From NCBI RefSeq assembly GCF_000488275.1, contig NZ_KI530763.1, forward strand, positions 1-64,000: a stretch of 64,000 nucleotides of DNA, given 5' to 3'. The notes under the pieces are model-generated. The model was not told where the DNA came from and made no database searches. It was given only the letters and a program-made list of their open reading frames with translations. This stretch comes from Acinetobacter brisouii CIP 110357. Lineage in GTDB: Bacteria > Pseudomonadota > Gammaproteobacteria > Pseudomonadales > Moraxellaceae. Both the position numbers and the translations under genes were made by a program. Below, in pieces: positions 43,344-52,131 of this stretch (its first letter is position 1; every line of letters begins with the position of its first letter).

Positions 43344-44455
43344 GATGAACTACGAATAATCTCTTTAGCTTTAGCTTCTTCAAGCTCTTGAACACGTTGA
43401 CGAACCATTGTTTCAATTTCGTCAACCAACTGATCGGTATCTATAAGATGGCTTTTTTCACCATTTCGATAGACCAATGATCGAGGGCTTGCCCCAACCA
43501 CACCAATATCGGCTTCCTTGGCTTCACCAGGTCCATTGACCTTACAGCCAATCACCGAAACATCCATTGGTGTGCGAATACCTTCTAGACGTTGCTCCAG
43601 TGCCTGCATCACTTTAATGACATTAAATTCCTGACGCGAACAGCTTGGACACGCAATAAAATTGATTCCGTTTGAACGAAGTCCGAGTGATTTTAAAATA
43701 TCAAAACCAATTTTGACTTCATCTTCAGGCTCAGCTGCCAAGGAAATACGCATGGTATCACCAATACCTTCGAGCAGCAGACCACCCAAAGCAATTGCAG
43801 ACTTGACTGTACCCGTGCGGTAAATCCCCGCTTCGGTCACACCCAAATGTAACGGATTATCAATTTGTTGAGATAATAAACGATAAGCATCCAAAGTTAA
43901 AAACACATTTGATGCTTTTACACTGACTTTAAACTCTTGAAAGTCCAAACGATCTAAAATATCAATGTGGCGAAGTGCAGATTCAAGCAATGCCTGTCCT
44001 GTCGGTTCGCCATATTTTTTCTGCAAATCTTTCTCTAAAGAGCCAGCATTGACCCCAATCCGAATCGAAATGCCATGATGTTTGGCCGCAGCCACCACTT
44101 CACGCACTTTTTGGTCAGAACCGATATTACCTGGGTTAATGCGTAGGCAGTCTGCACCATAATCAGCAACAGCAAGTGCAATTTTATGGTCAAAATGAAT
44201 ATCAGCAACCAAAGGCACATGTACCCGTTTACGGATAGCACCAAAGGCTTCAGCAGCCTCCATTGAAGGTACTGAAACACGCATGATGTCTGCACCCGCT
44301 TGTACACAGCGCTCAATTTGCGCCACAGTTGCATCGACATCGCAGGTTTCGGTATTGGTCATACTTTGCACCGTAATTGGTGCATCACCACCCACATACA
44401 CAGAACCAACACGGATTTTGCGTGTTGGACGGCGTTTAATTGGATTTTCGATCAT
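43340..44455 (-). CDS. ispG: 4-hydroxy-3-methylbut-2-enyl diphosphate synthase IspG
   Basis: IspG is the iron-sulfur enzyme of the MEP isoprenoid pathway. The 371-residue protein has the TIM-barrel part ([47 protein letters not shown]) and the cluster-binding part with Cys-x2-Cys in [12 protein letters not shown] and Cys in [15 protein letters not shown] conserved Glu follows in the last. It lies between rodZ and hisS, the usual gammaproteobacterial order. Confidence 0.98.
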   Translation of the reverse strand: MIENPIKRRPTRKIRVGSVYVGGDAPITVQSMTNTETCDVDATVAQIERCVQAGADIMRVSVPSMEAAEAFGAIRKRVHVPLVADIHFDHKIALAVADYGADCLRINPGNIGSDQKVREVVAAAKHHGISIRIGVNAGSLEKDLQKKYGEPTGQALLESALRHIDILDRLDFQEFKVSVKASNVFLTLDAYRLLSQQIDNPLHLGVTEAGIYRTGTVKSAIALGGLLLEGIGDTMRISLAAEPEDEVKIGFDILKSLGLRSNGINFIACPSCSRQEFNVIKVMQALEQRLEGIRTPMDVSVIGCKVNGPGEAKEADIGVVGASPRSLVYRNGEKSHLIDTDQLVDEIETMVRQRVQELEEAKAKEIIRSSS

Positions 44456-44476
44456 GACTTGGTCAACTCTGTTGCA

Positions 44477-45265
44477 TTAACGTGATAAACGGAAGTCTGC
44501 CTGACCATTTACCGTATAAGGTGCCAAAGGAATAGATTCATTATTTAGGGTTAAAGTCACAGCACTGGCATTGTCAAGACGTACCTGAAATGGTGAAACA
44601 CCTTTTAGGCTTAAATCTGCAGCCTGACGACCTGTTGCCAATACTTTACCTGTGGAGTCCACAATATTGACTGAAGTCGGCTGTGAGAATTTCAAATTGA
44701 GCTGATCGCCGCCCGTTGTTGCTGTATTTTGATCTACAGAAATCACCTGTGTATTCGATTGTGGGTTTGCCGCAGCTGCTGGCTGTTTTTTTGCCGCCCA
44801 TTTTTGCAAGCCTAACACCACGAGCCACAATACAAAAATCACCACAATGGCAATCACAATGCGTTTTAACCATTTTTTATTGCGATCACTGTTTGAACCA
44901 GGCAGTTTGCCCATGATTTTAATCGGTGAATCTTTTAAGGCGTGATTTGGCAATAAACCTGTGTCATTGGCATAGATTTCATCAAAACGCTGAATAATTG
45001 CTGAAGCATCGACATTTAGGTATTTGGCATATATACGATAATAACCCTTAATAAAGGTTGCTTCAGGCAATGATTTATAATCATCACTTTCTAGCGCTTC
45101 CAAAGTTTTTATCGGCATATTCAAAGCTTTTGAAACATCAGCCAATTCACGTTTTTGAGCAAGGCGGATATGACGTAAGTATTCACCTGGACGTTGAACG
45201 TTGCCTAAAGTATTAGGGGTTGCTGATGTACCCGTCGATTGCTGTGAATTTGGATTTACTTCCAT
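44477..45265 (-). CDS. rodZ: RodZ-like cytoskeletal protein with helix-turn-helix domain
   Basis: RodZ links the MreB cytoskeleton to the inner membrane and helps keep rod shape. The 262-residue protein has an N-terminal HTH domain (GEYLRHIRLAQKRELADVSKALNMPIKTLEALE), a basic stretch, a single membrane helix (residues about 133-154: IVIAIVVIFVLWLVVLGL) and a C-terminal periplasmic DUF4115-type beta domain (LNLKFSQPTSVNIVDSTGKV). It overlaps pilF by ten bases and precedes ispG. Confidence 0.92.
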   Translation of the reverse strand: MEVNPNSQQSTGTSATPNTLGNVQRPGEYLRHIRLAQKRELADVSKALNMPIKTLEALESDDYKSLPEATFIKGYYRIYAKYLNVDASAIIQRFDEIYANDTGLLPNHALKDSPIKIMGKLPGSNSDRNKKWLKRIVIAIVVIFVLWLVVLGLQKWAAKKQPAAAANPQSNTQVISVDQNTATTGGDQLNLKFSQPTSVNIVDSTGKVLATGRQAADLSLKGVSPFQVRLDNASAVTLTLNNESIPLAPYTVNGQADFRLSR

Positions 45266-46116
45266 ACCGCCTCAGTACTGTACTGTAATTGCAAATAACG
45301 TTGATATTCTTGGCTATCGGGGAACAAAGCCCGCAATTGATTCACCAAAACCTGCTTGCTCATATTATCACCATTGGCGCGAGCAAGGCGAATACCAACC
45401 CATAGACCGTGTGCGCTTTGGTTTTTATCTCCAACCAATCGCACATAATCACCATACGCTTCTGTTGCCAGTGCAAACTGTTGACGCAGGTAAAAAATTT
45501 CCGCCAACTCTAACATCGAAACTGTAGAATTTCGATTTACTTGCAAGGCTTGTCTGAATGTTTTTTCAGCATTTGGTGCATCACCCAGCTTTAAATAAGT
45601 CAAACCCAGATTTTCCAGCGCCATTCCACGCTGCTCATAACCTAAAGTTGAGCCTGCAAGCTTGAGTTGTTCCAGCGCGTCATTATAGCGCCCTAACTGA
45701 AACAGATAACGCCCATAATTGTTACGTGTTTGTGCATCTTGAGGGTCAATCGAAATCGCACGTTTAAAATATTCTTCAGCTTTCGCTACATTCTCAGGGC
45801 TACCCTCTTGCTGCAACAAGACCGCCATAAGCATATTCGCACGCACGTTTCGGGTGGTCTCTTGAAACACATCATCGAGCGCACGTTTTGCTGCATCCAA
45901 ATCGCCTGTGCGTAAATATTCAGCAGCAATCTCCACACGAATTTCAGCAGCTTTTTTCTTGTCACGCTTAAACTTGCTGGTTGGCGTACTAATATCTGCA
46001 TAACTCGGTGAACTATCTTTTTTCACGAGTCCGAGTGTGCTTTGACAGCCTTGTAAACTGAACAACAAAGCACCTACACCCAGTAATATCACACTATGTT
46101 TTACAGTTTTTTTCAC
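45256..46116 (-). CDS. pilF: Type IV pilus biogenesis/stability lipoprotein PilF (PilW)
   Basis: PilF is an outer-membrane lipoprotein that helps the PilQ secretin assemble. From the GTG at 46116 it has 286 residues: a signal peptide VKKTVKHSVILLGVGALLFS, lipobox LQGC and a run of TPR repeats (AAEYLRTGDLDAAKRALDDV, AEEYFKRAISIDPQDAQTRN, YNDALEQLKLAGS, NAEKTFRQALQVN). I choose this GTG because GAGGTGG lies six bases upstream; the longer reading frame would extend into rlmN and lacks a leader. Confidence 0.9.
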   Translation of the reverse strand: MKKTVKHSVILLGVGALLFSLQGCQSTLGLVKKDSSPSYADISTPTSKFKRDKKKAAEIRVEIAAEYLRTGDLDAAKRALDDVFQETTRNVRANMLMAVLLQQEGSPENVAKAEEYFKRAISIDPQDAQTRNNYGRYLFQLGRYNDALEQLKLAGSTLGYEQRGMALENLGLTYLKLGDAPNAEKTFRQALQVNRNSTVSMLELAEIFYLRQQFALATEAYGDYVRLVGDKNQSAHGLWVGIRLARANGDNMSKQVLVNQLRALFPDSQEYQRYLQLQYSTEAVWK

Positions 46117-46138
46117 GCCAAACCACCTCAGTGAATTA

Positions 46139-47374
46139 TTATCCTTTTGAGCGTATGATCTCATTTTTTTCTGCAATTTTCTTTTGCCATTGTGCCGCGC
46201 GACGGGTACGGTCAGCAACTTGTCCGACCAACTGACCACATGCAGCATCAATATCGTCACCACGTGTCTGACGAATAGTACAGACAAAGCCCGCATCTGA
46301 CAAAGTTTTTTGGAAGGCAATAATACGGTTACGACTTGAGCGACCGTACGGTGCGTGCGGGAACGGGTTAAAAGGAATCAGGTTAATCTTACTTGGTAGA
46401 TTTTTTAATAATTTAAGTAATTGCTGTGCATGCTCAGGCTGATCATTTACCCCGTCAAGCATGACATATTCAATGGTCACATGTTTACGTGCACTTTCAT
46501 TACCGTCTTTGGCAATATAACGCTGACATGCAGTAATCAGTTGTTCTAATGGATATTTTTTATTGATCGGTACAAGTTCGTTACGCAACTCATCGTTCGG
46601 TGCATGTAAAGAAATTGCTAAAGCCACATCAATATCTTGTGCGAGCTGGTCAATTTTCGGCACAACACCTGAAGTTGACAATGTCACGCGACGCTTCGAC
46701 ATACCATATGCAAAGTCATCCAACATAATCCGCATTGAACTTAAAACAGCGTCATAATTGAGTAAAGGCTCACCCATCCCCATCATCACGACATTGGTTA
46801 CCGAGCGTTCACGCTCTGCGACAGGCACGTCTTCCATATAAGAGAAGTTTGCCATCCAAAGCTGACCAATAATTTCTGCAGGTGTTAGATCGCGCTGAAA
46901 GCCTTGTTTTCCTGTCGAACAAAATGAACAGTCCAGTGCACAACCCACTTGTGAAGAAATACACAATGTCTTGCGTGAACCTGTTTTATCTTCCGCAGGA
47001 ATCAGAACGGTCTCAACCAAAGAGCCCTTGCCTTCACCCACGCGAAATACCCACTTACGTGTGCCATCTTTAGAATAATTACGATGAACCACTTCAGGCG
47101 CTTTAATTTCACAAATCTGTACCAGTTTGTCGCGAAGTTTGCCTGAAATATTGGTCATTTCAGCAAAATCAGTCACAAAGTACTGGTGAATCCATTTCAT
47201 GACCTGACCTGCGCGAAACTTCTTTTCGCCCAAATCTTCAAAGAATTTTTCAAGTTCTGCCCGTGACATGCCAAGTAAATTAACTTTTTGCACTGGATTC
47301 GCAGGCTGATGCAATGTGGCGGTGTTTTGCTGTCCATCTGAAACCAAAGATGAACCAACTGCTTCAAGAGCCAT
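46139..47374 (-). CDS. rlmN: 23S rRNA/tRNA adenine-C2 methyltransferase RlmN
   Basis: RlmN is a radical-SAM enzyme that methylates A2503 of 23S rRNA and A37 of some tRNAs. The 411-residue protein has the Cys-x3-Cys-x2-Cys cluster motif in [27 protein letters not shown], the [12 protein letters not shown] equivalent ([15 protein letters not shown]), [11 protein letters not shown] and a late [19 protein letters not shown], which includes the second catalytic Cys. It is the gene before pilF in the usual order. Confidence 0.97.
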   Translation of the reverse strand: MALEAVGSSLVSDGQQNTATLHQPANPVQKVNLLGMSRAELEKFFEDLGEKKFRAGQVMKWIHQYFVTDFAEMTNISGKLRDKLVQICEIKAPEVVHRNYSKDGTRKWVFRVGEGKGSLVETVLIPAEDKTGSRKTLCISSQVGCALDCSFCSTGKQGFQRDLTPAEIIGQLWMANFSYMEDVPVAERERSVTNVVMMGMGEPLLNYDAVLSSMRIMLDDFAYGMSKRRVTLSTSGVVPKIDQLAQDIDVALAISLHAPNDELRNELVPINKKYPLEQLITACQRYIAKDGNESARKHVTIEYVMLDGVNDQPEHAQQLLKLLKNLPSKINLIPFNPFPHAPYGRSSRNRIIAFQKTLSDAGFVCTIRQTRGDDIDAACGQLVGQVADRTRRAAQWQKKIAEKNEIIRSKG

Positions 47375-47440
47375 GTGTATTACCTAAACAATGTCAAAGA
47401 AAAAACAAGAGTGGCCCTATAGAGCCAAGAGATTTTCAAG

Positions 47441-47480
47441 AATAAAAAAACCAGATAAGCAGTATAACACTTATCTGGTT
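47441..47480 (-). terminator. Intrinsic terminator of ndk
   Basis: AACCAGATAAG (47449-47459) pairs with CTTATCTGGTT (47470-47480). The arms are 11 bases and the loop ten. On the minus strand a T-rich run follows. It is 13 bases past the ndk stop and separates ndk from rlmN. Confidence 0.9.
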
Positions 47481-47493
47481 TGAAGTATCTCGA

Positions 47494-47925
47494 TTAACGA
47501 GTGCGTGGGCAAACTTCAGTTTGAGCGAAGAAATAAGAAACTTCGCGAGCAGCAGATGCTACTGAGTCAGAACCGTGAGCAGCGTTTTCATCGATGCTTA
47601 CAGCGAAGTCTGCACGGATTGTACCAGGTGCAGCTTCTTTAGGGTTTGTAGCGCCCAAGATTTCGCGGTGAGCAAGAACTGCGTTTTCGCCTTCAAGAAC
47701 TGAAACAACCACTGGACCAGAAGTCATGAACGCAACGAGGTCAGCAAAGAAACCGCGTTCTTTGTGTTCTGCGTAAAAACCTTCAGCTTCAGCTTGAGAA
47801 AGGTGTTTCATTTTTGTTGCAACGATTTTTAAGCCAGCTTTTTCAAAACGAGCGAAAATGTCACCAATGTGGTTTTTAGCAACAGCGTCTGGTTTTACGA
47901 TAGATAAAGTACGTTCAATTGCCAT
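47494..47925 (-). CDS. ndk: Nucleoside diphosphate kinase
   Basis: Ndk moves phosphate between nucleoside triphosphates and diphosphates through a phospho-histidine. The 143-residue protein begins [20 protein letters not shown] and contains the active-site His in [20 protein letters not shown], with conserved Arg and Lys residues for nucleotide binding ([15 protein letters not shown]). AAGGAG stands before the ATG. The terminator downstream suggests it is mostly expressed alone. Confidence 0.98.
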   Translation of the reverse strand: MAIERTLSIVKPDAVAKNHIGDIFARFEKAGLKIVATKMKHLSQAEAEGFYAEHKERGFFADLVAFMTSGPVVVSVLEGENAVLAHREILGATNPKEAAPGTIRADFAVSIDENAAHGSDSVASAAREVSYFFAQTEVCPRTR

Positions 47926-48033
47926 GTCTGGCTCCTTAATTCAAAAAATCAAGATAAATTTTTGCCGCATTATACCGAGGTTAGTCAGAATAATCAGCTA
48001 AGAAAATGTAAAAGTTTGGATTTTTAGCCGTTT

Positions 48034-48237
48034 TTAATTGCTTTCATCAATCCATGCCATCTGAATGGCTTCAAGCAGACCTTCTGTTGACTTGTTTGGG
48101 TCATCGCTAAAATCGGGCAAAGCACACACCCATGTATGCAAATCGGTAAAACGAACCCACTGCGGGTCAACATCAGGATGTGCTTCCAATAATTCAATTG
48201 CAATATCGATTGTATCAGTCCAGCGTAAACCCATCAT
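48034..48237 (-). CDS. iscX: Fe-S cluster assembly protein IscX
   Basis: IscX (YfhJ) is a small acidic protein that binds IscS and modulates iron-sulfur assembly. The 67-residue protein has LRWTDTIDIAIELLEAHPDV and FTDLHTWVCALPDFSDDP, which are characteristic of the family, although its usual place is after fdx in the isc operon. Here it lies alone, 108 bases upstream of ndk. The start may be either of two adjacent ATG codons (48237 or 48234). Confidence 0.93.
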   Translation of the reverse strand: MMGLRWTDTIDIAIELLEAHPDVDPQWVRFTDLHTWVCALPDFSDDPNKSTEGLLEAIQMAWIDESN

Positions 48238-48289
48238 CTATCCTAGTATCTCTATATCATGCGGCTACTTTAAAATTTCACTGTCGGTT

Positions 48290-48844
48290 TTACAACACCA
48301 GATTCAGCATTGGTGCGAAGGAAATCACAGCCCATCCTACCAAACCGCCCAAAACCGCTCCAATAATCACATCAGTCGGATAGTGCAAACCCAAAACCAT
48401 TCGTGAGAACGCAACCAAGAGCGTAAATGGCAACATGCAAATCAGTAGAATCGGCTGAATGTATCCAAGAACTGTGGTTGCCAGCACAGCATGCAAGGTG
48501 TGCCCAGAGGGAAAACTAAAATGATCCAGCGGGCGTTCACCCAAAACAATCACTTGATGAACCTGATAAGGTCGTGGGCGAATCGTTTTGTGCTTAAGTA
48601 ATTTATAGAGCAATGTCCCTGTCGAACCTGCCAGTAATAAATAGCCAATTTTCACAATATATACCAAGCCATGGTTCATCCAGACAATACTGAGCATTAC
48701 ATACCAGAACCAGCCATCGCCCAAACGGCTAATCACTTTAAAAAATTGACTGATTCCCTGTGAATGGGAAAAATGATTCAGATACAAACAGCCTTTAAGA
48801 TCAAGTGCTAAGATGTATAGTTTAGCGCGTTGAAAACTAGTCAT
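48290..48844 (-). CDS. PAP2-family membrane phosphatase
   Basis: The 184-residue inner-membrane enzyme has the three motifs of the PAP2 (type 2 phosphatidic acid phosphatase) family: KHKTIRPRP, FPSGHTLHAV and SRMVLGLHYPTDVIIG, with the catalytic His residues and Asp. Several hydrophobic helices flank them. It probably dephosphorylates a lipid such as phosphatidic acid or undecaprenyl pyrophosphate. I chose the ATG at 48844 (MTSFQRAKLYIL), with GAGGAG six bases upstream. It follows a glycosyltransferase gene by 39 bases, so the two may act on one lipid. Confidence 0.88.
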   Translation of the reverse strand: MTSFQRAKLYILALDLKGCLYLNHFSHSQGISQFFKVISRLGDGWFWYVMLSIVWMNHGLVYIVKIGYLLLAGSTGTLLYKLLKHKTIRPRPYQVHQVIVLGERPLDHFSFPSGHTLHAVLATTVLGYIQPILLICMLPFTLLVAFSRMVLGLHYPTDVIIGAVLGGLVGWAVISFAPMLNLVL

Positions 48845-48883
48845 CGTATTCTCCTCATCTAGCAAAGATGAATCGGCTTAATT

Positions 48884-50140
48884 CTAGGTCATCATCAAAC
48901 CATACAAAGCCTGCTCAAACTGTTGGACAGGACGTTGCCATCCTGCATCTTTGACTTGCATGCGCGCCTGTTGCCCCATGAGATGCAACTGCGACAAAGC
49001 AGGTAAATTCTGCATGCGCCGTACCAAGCCCTGCTCGTCGTTTAAGTCAATCAACCAGCCTGACTGTTCATTTTGAATATATGCATGTGCACAAGCATAA
49101 TCATAAGCCAAAACAGGTAGACCACTAGCCATTGCTTCCAAAACTACGTTACCAAAAGTTTCTACCCGACTAGCAAAGACAAATACGTCACTACTGGCAT
49201 ACGCCTCAGCCAGACGTTGCCCTGTCAGGTTCCCCATAAAAATAACCTGTTGTTCTGAATCTAGCTGTTGCAAGCGTTCTTTGTCTGGCCCATCCCCCAC
49301 GATCACCAACCGAACAGCCTGCTGTTGACGACGAGCCTGTAAATACCCATCAATCAAGACATGAATTTCTTTTTCAGGAGAAAGCCGCCCAACATACAGC
49401 AACACCTTAGTCTGACGATCAACACCCCAATGTTGGCGCATGTCTTCACAGCGATGCTCTGGAGAAAATAAACGATGATCCACCCCACGGCTAATCACCT
49501 GAATCGGACAGGTGATGCCATGTGCTTGCAAAGCACGTGCAGTATCCTGACTAGGCACACAGGTCAGATTGGTATTGTTATGAAACCAGCGTAAATAATG
49601 CTGAATGGGTTTGACTAGAAATGCCAAATCAAAAAATCGACTAAACTCTTGAAATGGTGAATGGAAACCACTGGAAATCGCTATTTTTTTCATTTTTGCG
49701 ACTTGCAATGCCAAAAGCCCCAAAGGCCCTTCAGTCACGATATGCACCACATCGGGTTGAAACTGTTCAATTGCTTTCGTCACCTTCAACCACTGCGGGC
49801 GACCAAATTGCAAACTTGGGTACTTCGGAATTTTATGTGCCGTAACCAGACATTCCTGCTGCGCTACAAATGTAGTGCAACTACGACTCTGCTCTGGACG
49901 AATGAGCATAATTTTATGCCCTTGTTGCTGTAAACCTTGACACAGATGCTGCAATGAAAGTGCCACACCATTAATTTCAGGAGGCCAGGTTTCCGTGACG
50001 ATTGCGATTTTGAGCTTAGGGCGAATAAGTTGTTCTACTGCACGTTCCTGTGCGGGCTGCTGCTGATAGCCGCGTTTAAATCGAAATTTAAATGGCATAT
50101 CTAACTGGCGTTTCAATGCCGCAGTCGATGGCATGAGCAT
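48884..50140 (-). CDS. Family 4 glycosyltransferase (GT-B), MgtA-like
   Basis: The 418-residue protein has an N-terminal extension of about 45 residues, then a GT4 acceptor domain (IVTETWPPEINGVALSLQHL) and donor domain with YVGRLSPEKEIHVLIDGY, VIVGDGPDKERLQ, FASRVETFGNVVLEAMASGLPVLAYD. The E-x7-E is in the last segment. Relatives transfer mannose or glucose to lipid acceptors such as diacylglycerol. The first ATG (50140) or one six bases in could be used; GGTGGA fits the second. It pairs with the PAP2 phosphatase, but no role is assigned. Confidence 0.85.
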   Translation of the reverse strand: MLMPSTAALKRQLDMPFKFRFKRGYQQQPAQERAVEQLIRPKLKIAIVTETWPPEINGVALSLQHLCQGLQQQGHKIMLIRPEQSRSCTTFVAQQECLVTAHKIPKYPSLQFGRPQWLKVTKAIEQFQPDVVHIVTEGPLGLLALQVAKMKKIAISSGFHSPFQEFSRFFDLAFLVKPIQHYLRWFHNNTNLTCVPSQDTARALQAHGITCPIQVISRGVDHRLFSPEHRCEDMRQHWGVDRQTKVLLYVGRLSPEKEIHVLIDGYLQARRQQQAVRLVIVGDGPDKERLQQLDSEQQVIFMGNLTGQRLAEAYASSDVFVFASRVETFGNVVLEAMASGLPVLAYDYACAHAYIQNEQSGWLIDLNDEQGLVRRMQNLPALSQLHLMGQQARMQVKDAGWQRPVQQFEQALYGLMMT

Positions 50141-50575
50141 GGTTCCACCATATCATTTTGTTGTTTTATGAAAACCAATCTAATCTTATTTTCTTGCAGT
50201 TTAATGATGAGTCGATGACGTTTTTTTGACAGTTGCAACACTGAAGTTGTGAAGCTGATTGTTGATTAAATTTTCAATAAATTGCCCGATTAGTAAGCAT
50301 AACTAAATAGTAAATGCACCAATATATTGCAATCATTTTTCGAACAAAAATAACCGTTTATTTATTCACCATAAATTCACATTCTGTTTGTTTTCAAACA
50401 CATAAATTAAAGTAAAAATAACGTTAAAAATCAACAATATAAAATATTACATTTATATTAAATTCAAAAAAATCATGACATTACAGCTCAAAAATATGGC
50501 ATTTGTTTTGCTTATAAATTACACTGGCTCACGCCTATTTTAAAAACAATACACAACACCATATCAAGGAAAATC
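50141..50575. other. AT-rich intergenic region upstream of the amino-acid-binding protein
   Basis: About 435 bases with very high AT content and no plausible gene. It separates two divergent transcription units: the glycosyltransferase (minus) and the binding protein (plus). Promoters for both must be here, but I could not settle on hexamer pairs. Confidence 0.4.
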
Positions 50576-51469
50576 ATGAAATTATTTTCAAGAACATTCA
50601 TTGCATCATCTTTGTTTGCTTGTCTTTCTTTAGGAACAAGTCAAACCTATGCAGTGGATACACTTGCGAAGATCAAAAACTCAGGCAAATTAGTCATTGG
50701 TTTCAATGATGCCGCTATGCCAATCTCCTATACGTACAATGGTGGCGCAACAGGCTATGTGATCGACATTTGCCGTACCGTTGCCAATGACATTAAAAAA
50801 GAACTCAACGCTCCCCATTTAAAAGTTGAGTTTGTTGCTCTTAATCCAAGTCAACGCATACCTAGCATTCAATCAGGTCATGTTGATATGGAATGCGGAG
50901 CAACGACAAACTCCTACAAACGCCAGCACGAGGTGGCTTTCTCGACCAACTTCTATTACACCGAAGTTCGTATGGCAGTCAGAAAAAGCGCGCATATCCA
51001 AAACCTTGTTGACCTTGACCACAAAGCCGTTGTCACAACGGCTGGCACAACATCAGATACATATATCAAACGTAATGAACGCGGTAAAAATATTAATGTG
51101 ACGAATGTTTATGGTCGTGACTTTGATGACTCATTTGCAATTCTTGCCAGTGGAAAAGCTGAAGCATTTGTCATGGATGATAATATTCTTGCAGGACTCA
51201 TTGCCAAAAGCTCAAACCCACATGCCTATGAAATTGTAGGCCCTGTTTTATCTTCTGAGCCTTATGCGATCATGTTGCCAAAAGGAGATCCCAAGTTTAA
51301 AGATATTGTTGATACAAGCGTAAATGATCTATGGAAATCTGGTCAAATGGGCAAGCTTTACCATAAGTGGTTCCAGTCCCCAATTATGCCTCACAATATT
51401 AACTTGAATATGGCGCCAAACCGTTCATTCCTGAATCTACAACGCCGCCCAACCGATGCGGGGATTTAA
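50576..51469 (+). CDS. Periplasmic amino acid ABC-transporter substrate-binding protein (GltI-like)
   Basis: The 297-residue protein has a signal peptide (MKLFSRTFIASSLFACLSLG, cleavage after TYA near residue 27). The SBP_bac_3 fold starts at LAKIKNSGKLVIGFNDAAMPISY, with VDMECGATTNSYKRQHEVAFS and MLPKGDPKFKDIVD. The closest recognisable kin are glutamate/aspartate-binding proteins. No permease or ATPase gene is adjacent, so it either feeds a distant transporter or has a signalling role. AAGGA lies five bases before the ATG. Confidence 0.88.
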   Translation: MKLFSRTFIASSLFACLSLGTSQTYAVDTLAKIKNSGKLVIGFNDAAMPISYTYNGGATGYVIDICRTVANDIKKELNAPHLKVEFVALNPSQRIPSIQSGHVDMECGATTNSYKRQHEVAFSTNFYYTEVRMAVRKSAHIQNLVDLDHKAVVTTAGTTSDTYIKRNERGKNINVTNVYGRDFDDSFAILASGKAEAFVMDDNILAGLIAKSSNPHAYEIVGPVLSSEPYAIMLPKGDPKFKDIVDTSVNDLWKSGQMGKLYHKWFQSPIMPHNINLNMAPNRSFLNLQRRPTDAGI

Positions 51470-51542
51470 ACCACGCCAAGATATTGCACGATTATTTTTA
51501 AGCTAAAGATTAAAAATATGCAGTTTTGGGTACTTTAGGCTT

Positions 51543-51608
51543 CTTTCATCATTGTTTAGAGTCGCTTGGTTTTACTCCATGAGAGAAAATCAGGCCGACT
51601 GATGAAAG
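51543..51608. other. Long imperfect RNA/DNA hairpin between the binding protein and the fimbrial operon
   Basis: CTTTCATC (51543-51550) pairs with GATGAAAG (51601-51608). Inside, AGTCG (51560-51564) pairs with CGACT (51596-51600). Then CTTGGTTTT (51565-51573) pairs with AAAATCAGG (51586-51594) with two G-U pairs and one bulged base. The loop is 12 bases. It has no T-run, so it is not a simple terminator. It could be a structured 3' end, a small RNA or a remnant of a mobile element. Confidence 0.5.
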
Positions 51609-51658
51609 GAGTCTATTTAAAAGAAAATTATGTTGATGAATAACTTAATACAGTCACA

Positions 51659-51705
51659 AAAATAATAAAATGATACTTATCTGGCACAAGCAAATAAGTA
51701 TCATT
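51659..51705 (-). terminator. Terminator of the fimbrial operon
   Basis: AATGATACTTAT (51669-51680) pairs perfectly with ATAAGTATCATT (51694-51705), 12 bases per arm with a 13-base loop. On the minus strand T-rich sequence follows. It starts six bases past the last fimbrial gene. Confidence 0.85.
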
Positions 51706-51710
51706 AGAAA

Positions 51711-52121
51711 TCAGAAAGATAAATTAACATAAATCATATCTCTGTAAACGCCTGCTGGAGTACGAATAGAGGGCTGTTCTTCCAGATGAACAGCAATAAT
51801 ATATCGATTTGTACCTGTAGTATTGGCAGTTAATGGCACATTCCACAGATTTTCGACAGGACCTGAGATTGTTAATTTGGTTCTTAGTTTATACGCTCCA
51901 TTGGACACATAACTTGTGCCATCAGCACTACGTAAATTCATACTACTAAAAAGAATCGAGTAACCACGATCGCAACTTACACTAAATGAAGTTGCAGATT
52001 GACTATGATAATAACTCGCCAGCATCATTTTAGGTTCGGTTACATTACCCACAGAACACGAAGCAGCATAGGTAGTACTCATTACACTACAGGCTAAACA
52101 TAAAATAAATACACTCTTCAT
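51711..52121 (-). CDS. Spore coat U (SCPU) domain fimbrial subunit
   Basis: The 136-residue secreted protein has a signal peptide (MKSVFILCLACSVMSTTYA) and a beta-sandwich SCPU-type domain with Cys in ASCSVGNV and in SVSCDRGYSI, plus a terminal strand PAGVYRDMIYVNLSF typical of archaic (sigma-type) chaperone-usher subunits. It is the last gene of the operon, where Csu-type systems encode the tip adhesin. At 136 residues it has only one domain, while CsuE-like tip adhesins have two. A good ribosome-binding AGGAG precedes it. Confidence 0.8.
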   Translation of the reverse strand: MKSVFILCLACSVMSTTYAASCSVGNVTEPKMMLASYYHSQSATSFSVSCDRGYSILFSSMNLRSADGTSYVSNGAYKLRTKLTISGPVENLWNVPLTANTTGTNRYIIAVHLEEQPSIRTPAGVYRDMIYVNLSF

Positions 52122-52131
52122 TTGACTTCTC

